From Caryophanales bacterium UBA6769 (GTDB lineage: Bacteria > Bacillota > Bacilli > Bacillales > UBA6769), in the NCBI GenBank assembly GCA_002453275.1, contig DKGN01000166.1:2788-8959 (forward strand): a DNA stretch of 6,172 nucleotides, read 5' to 3'. Position numbers and translations under genes: made by a program. Position 1 is the stretch's first letter; every line of letters begins with the position of its first letter. Shown here piece by piece: positions 1 to 3,944 of this stretch. Below the pieces are notes generated by a model, which saw only the letters and a program-made list of their open reading frames with translations, did no database searches and was not told the DNA's origin.

Positions 1-520
1 TGAGTCTATTCCAGAAGGGTTTTCTATGCTAAAGTGGGGATTACAGTTAGCAACTAAAAGAGCACGCGGAAGCAATGGAACTGTGACAGTTTTGCGAAAT
101 GGTGTTAAAAATGTTCTCGACATGTGGCTCGGTGTCATCCCAATCGTGATGGCGATAGCAACATTAGCAAACATATTAGCCGAATATACATCAATTTTCA
201 CTTATCTCGGTGCCCCCTTTGTTCCACTGCTCTCATTACTTCAAGTGCCTGAGGCTGCAGCCGCTGCACAAACGATGGTTATCGGCTTTGCAGACATGCT
301 CTTGCCTGCTCTTATTGGTAATGGGGTCGTTGAAAGTGAATTTACCAAATTTGTAATCGCGAGTGTGTCAGTTACACAGTTAATTTATATGTCTGAAGTC
401 GGAGCGCTTTTATTAAGCTCAAAATTACCAGTTAAATTTTTAGATTTGTTGATTATCTTTCTACAACGAACACTCATTTCGTTACCAATTATCGTCTTGA
501 TGGCACATCTTTTATTGTAA
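1..520 (+). CDS. YjiH family membrane protein, C-terminal part (partial at left edge)
   Basis: The reading frame is open to the left edge: codons run from base 2, ahead of the ATG at 26, and read ESIPEGFSMLKWG. The visible part is therefore the C-terminal ~172 residues of a larger protein and the ATG at 26 is internal. It is strongly hydrophobic, with about four membrane segments: one around the GVIPIVMAIATLANIL stretch, one around FVPLLSLL, one around FVIASVSVTQLIYM, and a final one ending in LPIIVLMAHLLL. The stretches VIGFADMLLPALIGNG and SVTQLIYMSEVGALLL are typical of the YjiH family, whose members carry a nucleoside-recognition/Gate domain also found in FeoB and in the spore proteins SpmA/SpmB. 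It presumably acts in the cytoplasmic membrane; the substrate is not established for the family, so transport is an inference. The next gene starts 20 bases downstream on the same strand with no terminator between, so the two are probably cotranscribed. Confidence 0.8.
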   Translation, partial: ESIPEGFSMLKWGLQLATKRARGSNGTVTVLRNGVKNVLDMWLGVIPIVMAIATLANILAEYTSIFTYLGAPFVPLLSLLQVPEAAAAAQTMVIGFADMLLPALIGNGVVESEFTKFVIASVSVTQLIYMSEVGALLLSSKLPVKFLDLLIIFLQRTLISLPIIVLMAHLLL

Positions 521-539
521 GCGAAAAGGAGGGACAGGT

Positions 540-755
540 TTGCTTTCACACTTTCAATTTATAGAAGTAGAGACGAAACATCGCCTGCAAAAAGCGTATG
601 AATTTTCTTTTTTTTATCAAGGGAACCATTACCGAGGATATTATCATCCAAACGGAAAAATAGATTGGTACAAACCGGTTCCGTCTGAATCAATTATCAA
701 AAAGCTACAATCACGTGTTCATGAGTTAATGCTTTTTCACGTTTACGAGAAATAA
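540..755 (+). CDS. yheE: YheE-like small protein (DUF5342 family), TTG start
   Basis: A 71-residue soluble protein of unknown function. It starts at a TTG preceded by AAAAGGAGGG (524-533) with 6 bases of spacing, a strong ribosome binding site that fixes this start. The N-terminus MLSHFQF, the central aromatic block around FSFFYQGNHYRGYYH and the C-terminal HELMLFHVYE match what I remember of Bacillus YheE (about 70 residues). The many aromatic residues with alternating polar ones suggest a small beta-rich fold. There is no signal peptide or membrane segment. It lies 20 bases after the YjiH-family gene and is followed by a clear terminator, so it is probably the last gene of that operon. In B. 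subtilis, as I recall, yheE lies next to sspB; a SASP gene is also close by here, which supports the assignment. The role is unknown. Confidence 0.7.
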   Translation: MLSHFQFIEVETKHRLQKAYEFSFFYQGNHYRGYYHPNGKIDWYKPVPSESIIKKLQSRVHELMLFHVYEK

Positions 756-778
756 TTTCCTGCACATTGTCCATAATA
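750..778 (+). promoter_or_regulatory. Candidate sigma-G-type promoter for the 60-residue protein gene
   Basis: AAATA at 750-754, then 17 bases, then CATAATA at 772-778. The sigma-G consensus is roughly gHATR, 17-18 bases, CATNHTA; the -10 fits fully and the -35 misses only the weak leading G. Transcription would start near 785, about 45 bases before the ATG at 830. The -35 overlaps the stop codon of the upstream gene and the -10 overlaps the left arm of the terminator hairpin. Found by eye in AT-rich DNA, so chance matches are possible. Confidence 0.4.
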
Positions 779-812
779 ACATTAACTAACACTAGTTAAT
801 GTTATTTTTTTT
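775..812 (+). terminator. Intrinsic terminator of the YjiH-family/yheE operon
   Basis: The arms AATAACATTAACTA (775-788) and TAGTTAATGTTATT (793-806) are perfect 14-bp complements around a 4-base loop ACAC, and a run of eight T follows (805-812). The stem is AT-rich but long and flawless. The T run ends immediately before the ribosome binding site of the next gene. Confidence 0.85.
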
Positions 813-829
813 GGAAAGGAGTTATGTTC

Positions 830-1012
830 ATGTCTAATAAACGTGAGGAAGATTTACAGAATGAAGGGCGAGGTGAAGCATCCCTCGATATTGATCGCAT
901 GATAAATGAAGGGATGGCCGGAGGCACGGTCAGTAGTGAAGGTTCTGCTCAAATTGGGCATTCCATTGATTTACCCGAGGAAGAGCCCCCACGCAATTCC
1001 CGTAAAGATTAG
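830..1012 (+). CDS. Small acidic protein of unknown function (60 aa)
   Basis: I do not recognise a named family with certainty. Two in-frame ATGs exist, at 824 and 830. The ribosome binding site AAAGGAG at 815-821 is 2 bases from the first but 8 from the second, so 830 is the likely start, giving 60 residues beginning MSNKREEDLQ. The protein is hydrophilic and acidic, without cysteine, tryptophan or membrane segment. It is rich in Glu/Asp at the N-terminus, has a central DIDRMINEGMAGG block that looks conserved in character, and ends in a Pro/Glu-rich tail (LPEEEPP). It is probably largely disordered. I have an impression of similar short Bacillaceae proteins with an 'INEG-GG' motif but cannot name one. 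It lies between two terminators and so appears to be a single-gene unit. The candidate sigma-G promoter and the nearby SASP gene make forespore expression plausible; that is inference. Confidence 0.75.
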   Translation: MSNKREEDLQNEGRGEASLDIDRMINEGMAGGTVSSEGSAQIGHSIDLPEEEPPRNSRKD

Positions 1013-1024
1013 TAAACGATAACG

Positions 1025-1051
1025 ACCCGGGCATTCAGTGCTCGGGTTTTT
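1025..1051 (+). terminator. Intrinsic terminator after the 60-residue protein gene
   Basis: The arms ACCCGGGCA (1025-1033) and TGCTCGGGT (1039-1047) pair over 9 bp with one G-U wobble around loop TTCAG, followed by TTTTT (1047-1051). It begins 12 bases after the stop codon. The minus strand lacks a T run, so it should work only for the rightward transcript. It overlaps the last codons of the convergent gene, whose stop codon falls in the loop region. Confidence 0.85.
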
Positions 1052-1295
1052 CACGGATGACGACAACCTCATCAGAGCGACAACTTGTACAATAAAAGAG
1101 GTGTACACATTCATTTCGTTTCACTGAGTGAGGTAATCCATCAACTAGTTTTAATGTTGCAATGTCCTCATAAGCACTATAATCGTCTAAATAGTCAGTC
1201 ACTCTTCCGTGATCTTGCATGACGTGTGCACATGAATCACAGCTCACATCATATTCTTCTAGCTTGTTGCACAATGGACAAATATATTGCATCAT
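1035..1295 (-). CDS. Cysteine-rich zinc-ribbon-like protein of unknown function (86 aa)
   Basis: An 86-residue soluble protein with two likely zinc sites. The N-terminal one is CPLC (6-9) plus CDSC (19-22), a classic four-cysteine ribbon. The C-terminal one is formed by CTSC (69-72) with C63 and/or H65. Between them lies an acidic, Tyr/Asp-rich segment (VTDYLDDYSAYEDI) and a short LKLVDGLP stretch. I recall uncharacterised Bacillus proteins of the same layout but no named function. The start is the first of two adjacent ATGs, 8 bases after AAGGA (1308-1304 on this strand). The gene lies 79 bases downstream of the SASP gene, with the SASP terminator in between, so it is expressed by read-through or from its own promoter overlapping that terminator. 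No hairpin terminator follows its stop; its 3' end lies inside the terminator of the converging gene. Such ribbons can bind nucleic acid or protein; neither can be decided here. Confidence 0.8.
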   Translation of the reverse strand: MMQYICPLCNKLEEYDVSCDSCAHVMQDHGRVTDYLDDYSAYEDIATLKLVDGLPHSVKRNECVHLFYCTSCRSDEVVVIREKPEH

Positions 1296-1312
1296 AATCT
1301 ACTTCCTTCTTT

Positions 1313-1341
1313 ATTAAGGTAAAAAGAAGGAACGGTCTCAA
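1313..1341 (-). promoter_or_regulatory. Weak candidate promoter of the zinc-ribbon gene, inside the SASP terminator
   Basis: On the minus strand, TTGAGA (1341-1336) matches the sigma-A -35 at 5 of 6, followed after exactly 17 bases by CTTAAT (1318-1313), which matches the -10 at 4 of 6 but lacks the important A at its second position. The -35 is exactly the loop of the SASP terminator hairpin. Transcription would begin near 1306, just before or within the ribosome binding site. Confidence 0.25.
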
Positions 1342-1351
1342 CCGCTCCTTC
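1321..1351 (-). terminator. Intrinsic terminator of the SASP gene
   Basis: Read on the minus strand, GAAGGAGCGG (1351-1342) and CCGTTCCTTC (1335-1326) form a 10-bp stem with one G-U pair around a 6-base loop, followed by TTTTT (1325-1321). It starts 23 bases after the SASP stop codon. The start codon of the zinc-ribbon gene is only 25 bases further on. Confidence 0.9.
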
Positions 1352-1374
1352 ACAGCCATGTTTATGAAAATTTA

Positions 1375-1578
1375 TTATTGTTGTTGAATACCTTGCATTT
1401 GTTGTTGCGCATAAGAAACGAGACGCTTAGTGATTTCACCACCAACTGACCCGTTCGCACGAGAAGTTGTATCCGCGCCAAGGTTAACTCCGAACTCTTG
1501 CGCAATTTCATACTTCATTTGATCAATTGCTTGTTGAGCACCTTGTACTACGAGTTGGTTACTGTTGTTGCTTGCCAT
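1375..1578 (-). CDS. Alpha/beta-type small acid-soluble spore protein (SASP)
   Basis: A 67-residue DNA-binding protein that, in this family, saturates the chromosome of the dormant spore, forces an A-like helix, protects against UV and other damage, and is degraded for amino acids at germination. Both family signatures are present: YEIAQEF (23-29), which holds the Gpr germination-protease site after E24, and NGSVGGEITKRLV (42-54) with its conserved Gly-Gly and Lys-Arg. The Gln-rich ends and 67-residue length are typical, with no Cys or Trp. The ribosome binding site AAAGGAGGTGAT (1595-1584) is almost a perfect complement to the 16S rRNA end, as expected for a very highly expressed gene. A strong terminator follows. 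Expression is expected in the forespore under sigma-G. Spore formers carry several paralogues; closeness to a yheE-like gene suggests the sspB-type locus, but the exact paralogue cannot be fixed from one gene. Confidence 0.95.
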   Translation of the reverse strand: MASNNSNQLVVQGAQQAIDQMKYEIAQEFGVNLGADTTSRANGSVGGEITKRLVSYAQQQMQGIQQQ

Positions 1579-1583
1579 GATGT

Positions 1584-1595
1584 ATCACCTCCTTT
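1584..1595 (-). promoter_or_regulatory. Near-perfect ribosome binding site of the SASP gene
   Basis: AAAGGAGGTGAT on the minus strand matches the 16S anti-Shine-Dalgarno tail over about 11 consecutive bases, 5 bases before the ATG. It is by far the strongest site in the window, in keeping with massive SASP synthesis in the forespore. Confidence 0.85.
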
Positions 1596-1602
1596 GTACA
1601 CA

Positions 1603-1632
1603 TAGTTTGTGACATTCAGTCCCGCTTATGTA
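1603..1632 (-). promoter_or_regulatory. Candidate sigma-G promoter of the SASP gene
   Basis: On the minus strand TACATA (1632-1627) is followed after 17 bases by CAAACTA (1609-1603). Compared with the sigma-G pattern (gHATR, 17-18 bases, CATNHTA) each box has one mismatch. The predicted start near 1596 would leave a very short leader of about 18 bases holding just the ribosome binding site. SASP genes are the classic sigma-G targets, so a promoter of this kind is expected here. Confidence 0.5.
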
Positions 1633-1686
1633 TTTAATAACATTCCAATTATTAGAAGCAAAGCCAATCACATTCAGCTTTTCAAC

Positions 1687-1722
1687 AAAAAAAGAGGCTG
1701 GATTTTAAATGTCCATACCTCT
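1687..1722 (-). terminator. Intrinsic terminator of the potassium channel gene
   Basis: On the minus strand AGAGG, an internal mismatch, then TGGA pair with TCCA and CCTCT around a 9-base loop; a run of seven T follows (1693-1687). It begins 6 bases after the stop codon of the TrkH/KtrB gene. Confidence 0.8.
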
Positions 1723-1727
1723 TCTTT

Positions 1728-3107
1728 CTATCCGATGATGACTCTTTCTTTCGGATAATGGATGTTCTCTTTGATTGTTTTGCCGCGGATAAGAAATAGG
1801 AGAGTGACAAGCCCAATCCTACCAATAAACATAAGAATCATAATGACAATTTTTCCGACTGTACTTAAATCGGAGGTTATCCCTAACGAAAGTCCACACG
1901 TACCGAATGCGGAAGCCACTTCAAAGATAATTGCAGTAAGCGTAAATTGTTCTGTAATAGATAAAATAATAACAGCAACAGTAAATAAAAGGATTGCCAC
2001 AGACATGACAACAAACGCTTTCATGACATCTTCTTGATGAACTTCGCGGTTAAAAATTTTAATCGAGCCTTTCCCTTTAGCAAAAAAGTAAATCATCAAT
2101 AAAACAATGGCAAATGTCGTTGTCCGAATTCCCCCACCAACACTACTCGGGGAAGCTCCAATGAACATGAGTCCACTTAAGACTAACTTTGTCGCTAGTG
2201 AAAAGTCATCAACATTCATCGTAGCTAAGCCAGAGCTTCTTGACGTGACAGATTGAAATAAAGAATAGAAAATTGTTTCGTGCCACGATTTATCAATAAA
2301 AAAATTGTTTTGTTCAATGAATAAAATTAAAATAAACCCAATGACAACTAAGGCAAAATACATCGACGTTGTTAATTTTGTAAACAGTGAAAAACGGTAA
2401 GGTAACGGTGAGCCGCGATGTTGTATATAGCGTTTCACTTCGATTAATACCGGAAACCCAATCGCACCAAGAATAATAAGACTCATATGAATAAATTGCA
2501 CAAAATAATCGTGAGCAAATGGAAGAAGCGATTGGCCTGTAATATCAAAGCCAGTATTCGTCGTCGCACTTATCGTAGCGAATAATGCTTGATAATATGC
2601 CTCCTTTGCCGTTGGAAAATAAGCTAAATAATACGTTCCTAAAATAAGAAATCCAATCAATTCGATTGCAAGGATTAAATAAAATATTTGTTTGATTAAG
2701 TTAACGAGACCAGCGAGAGCCGACTGATTTTGATCAGCCATGATTAACTGACGTTCCTTGAGTCCAATTTTCTTACCGAGGATAAGCCAAAGAAACGTGC
2801 TCATCGTCATCAAACCAATACCCCCAATTTGAATGACAAACAAGAGCACAAACGTTCCTGCCACACTAAATGTATCTGCGATCGGCACAATAGTTAAGCC
2901 TGTCACACTAATTGCACTGACGGCAGTAAATATTCCATCCATCAAGCTAAAATCAACCCCAGGCTTATGCGCATAGGGTAAGCTAATCAAAATTGCGGAT
3001 ACTGTAACTGCCGAAAAATAAAAAAGCACTAACAATTGAAATGGTGATAGTCCTGTCTGTTTCACATGTCGCAAACGAGGCATCCCGCCTTCACTTCTTT
3101 CTACCAA
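1728..3107 (-). CDS. TrkH/KtrB-family potassium uptake channel subunit
   Basis: Membrane pore subunit of a Ktr-type K+ (often Na+-coupled) uptake system. It shows the fourfold membrane-pore-membrane design, with filter segments SVTGL (67-71), NTGFD (184-188), SRSSGL (289-294) and FGTCGL (401-406), each keeping the essential glycine. The third repeat is followed by the gate loop GASPSSVGGGIRTTT (317-331). The stretches VIQIGGIGLMT and ILGKKIGLKERQL after repeat one and the ending NIHYPKERVIIG resemble B. subtilis KtrB/KtrD. At ~450 residues it is full length. Longest frame starts at TTG 3107; ATG 3083 (451 residues) is the better start, because GAAGG lies 4 bases before it and a candidate promoter would place the transcript start just at the TTG. 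No cytoplasmic KtrA/KtrC gating subunit lies beside it, as with the solitary ktrD of B. subtilis. No room is left for a c-di-AMP riboswitch. Confidence 0.93.
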   Translation of the reverse strand: MVERSEGGMPRLRHVKQTGLSPFQLLVLFYFSAVTVSAILISLPYAHKPGVDFSLMDGIFTAVSAISVTGLTIVPIADTFSVAGTFVLLFVIQIGGIGLMTMSTFLWLILGKKIGLKERQLIMADQNQSALAGLVNLIKQIFYLILAIELIGFLILGTYYLAYFPTAKEAYYQALFATISATTNTGFDITGQSLLPFAHDYFVQFIHMSLIILGAIGFPVLIEVKRYIQHRGSPLPYRFSLFTKLTTSMYFALVVIGFILILFIEQNNFFIDKSWHETIFYSLFQSVTSRSSGLATMNVDDFSLATKLVLSGLMFIGASPSSVGGGIRTTTFAIVLLMIYFFAKGKGSIKIFNREVHQEDVMKAFVVMSVAILLFTVAVIILSITEQFTLTAIIFEVASAFGTCGLSLGITSDLSTVGKIVIMILMFIGRIGLVTLLFLIRGKTIKENIHYPKERVIIG

Positions 3108-3117
3108 TTATTCTCTT

Positions 3118-3146
3118 AAAGTACCACGATAAACGCGGGATATCAA
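3118..3146 (-). promoter_or_regulatory. Candidate sigma-A promoter of the TrkH/KtrB gene
   Basis: On the minus strand TTGATA (3146-3141) matches the -35 at 5 of 6, then exactly 17 bases, then TACTTT (3123-3118), a weaker -10 that keeps the key A and final T. Transcription would start near 3111, making the TTG at 3107 almost leaderless but giving the ATG at 3083 a 28-base leader with a ribosome binding site. Confidence 0.4.
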
Positions 3147-3221
3147 TTCAAGTAACGATTTTTTACGCCTGCATATTTCAAGAAGCTTAACGATTGTTCT
3201 CGCTTCCTAATCAATATTCCC

Positions 3222-3228
3222 TTACAAT
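3222..3228 (+). promoter_or_regulatory. Possible -10 element of the thioesterase gene
   Basis: TACAAT at 3223-3228 is a good sigma-A -10; with its flank (CTTACAAT) it also resembles a sigma-E -10. No convincing -35 is present at the right spacing for either factor, so this is only a weak pointer to a start near 3235. Confidence 0.25.
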
Positions 3229-3264
3229 ATGGATTGAAAAACATATAAAAAAGGGATGACACAA

Positions 3265-3696
3265 TTGGACAAACAACAATTTATGCAGCATGTTGAACGA
3301 GCATATGACGCAAAAGAGATTGGGCCGGAGAATTTATTTCTATTTAAACTACTCGAATTTGAATTCTCATACGATGATGAGAAGCGCACATGTACTATAG
3401 AATGCCCGATTACAGAATCAATGCTTAACCCCGTAGGTATTCTCCATGGAGGGATATTAACGTATTTAGCCGATAGCGCAATGGGTCATTTAAATGGACG
3501 AACAAAAGACGCCCCCTACGTCACACTTGAATTGAAAACTTCTTTTCTAAAAGCGACCAATGCAGGTCAACTTATCGCCACCGCACGTTACGTCCGTGAT
3601 GGCTACAAAGTTTGCTTCATGGAATGTGAAGTTAAAAATGAAAAAGATGAATTAATGAGCATCATAAGCGGAACATTTTATCGGTTTGATAAATAA
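3265..3696 (+). CDS. PaaI-type hotdog-fold acyl-CoA thioesterase
   Basis: A single-domain hotdog protein that in this family hydrolyses acyl- or aryl-CoA thioesters in the cytoplasm, acting as a dimer or tetramer. Numbering from the ATG at 3256, the signature GILHGGILTYLADSAMG spans 61-77, with the HGG at 64-66 and the acidic residue D73 on the long central helix where the family has its catalytic Asp/Glu. The strands TLELKTSFLKA and the later block with ATARYVRDGYKVCFMECEV and the closing ISGTFYRF complete the fold. The ATG at 3256 directly abuts the AAAAAAGGG sequence, which leaves no ribosome spacing. The in-frame TTG at 3265, 9 bases after that AGGG and giving MDKQQFMQ (143 residues), is the likelier start. 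The substrate is unknown. A 47-residue gene follows 41 bases on and is probably cotranscribed; the potassium channel gene is divergent. Confidence 0.88.
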   Translation: MDKQQFMQHVERAYDAKEIGPENLFLFKLLEFEFSYDDEKRTCTIECPITESMLNPVGILHGGILTYLADSAMGHLNGRTKDAPYVTLELKTSFLKATNAGQLIATARYVRDGYKVCFMECEVKNEKDELMSIISGTFYRFDK

Positions 3697-3737
3697 ATTT
3701 CACTTGGGGAAAGTACACATGGAGGGGGTTTTATCTG

Positions 3738-3881
3738 ATGAAAAAAGCTAAGCAAAAGGTGCAAAATCAAAAACAACACATCATTGAAAAGGAAATCGAA
3801 GAAAATAAACGATTACAAGCACAAGCACAAATCCCAGATGAACAAAACCAACTCATCTCCACACAAAATCAATTTAGATAA
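3738..3881 (+). CDS. Small Gln/Lys-rich protein of unknown function (47 aa)
   Basis: A short frame starting MKKAKQKVQNQKQH and ending STQNQFR. The ribosome binding site GGAGGGGG (3721-3728), 9 bases before the ATG, is strong and argues that this is really translated. It sits between the thioesterase stop and a terminator, which closes 18 bases after its own stop, so both genes probably form one transcript. About a quarter of residues are Gln, with many Lys/Glu in the first 30 (IIEKEIEENKRLQAQAQ), which should form a charged helix; there is no Cys, Trp, Tyr or hydrophobic core. I do not recognise the family. The Gln-rich, core-less composition recalls minor spore proteins of Bacillaceae, and spoVR is the converging neighbour, but this is only a compositional hint. 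Confidence 0.7.
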   Translation: MKKAKQKVQNQKQHIIEKEIEENKRLQAQAQIPDEQNQLISTQNQFR

Positions 3882-3899
3882 AAAGCTTTCAACATTAAG

Positions 3900-3942
3900 A
3901 AAGAGGATGTTCCTCCTGTATAGGTGAGAGCATCCTCTTTTT
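3900..3942 (+). terminator. Intrinsic terminator between the 47-residue gene and spoVR
   Basis: The arms AAAGAGGATG (3900-3909) and CATCCTCTTT (3931-3940) pair perfectly over 10 bp; the 21-base loop can fold further through CCT/AGG. TTTTT (3938-3942) ends it on the plus strand. On the minus strand the stem is followed by an interrupted T run (TTTCTT), so it may also stop spoVR transcripts, though less well. The spoVR stop codon lies 3 bases away. Confidence 0.85.
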
Positions 3943-3944
3943 AC

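Noticed and set aside
824..829. Upstream ATG for the small acidic protein
   Set aside because: It is only 2 bases from the ribosome binding site; the ATG at 830 is at the proper distance.
1762..2037. Rightward open frame of 91 codons
   Set aside because: It lies wholly antisense to the TrkH/KtrB gene, has no ribosome binding site, and its sequence is a by-product of the membrane-protein codons opposite.
3170..3215. GAAGC/GCTTC inverted repeat and two TTAACGATT-like copies in the divergent gap
   Set aside because: The arms are only 5 bases with a long loop, and the copies are short and imperfect; expected by chance in AT-rich DNA.
3108..3255. A c-di-AMP (ydaO-type) riboswitch for the potassium channel
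   Set aside because: The divergent gap is about 150 bases and already holds promoters for both genes; no terminator-like or conserved riboswitch structure is visible.
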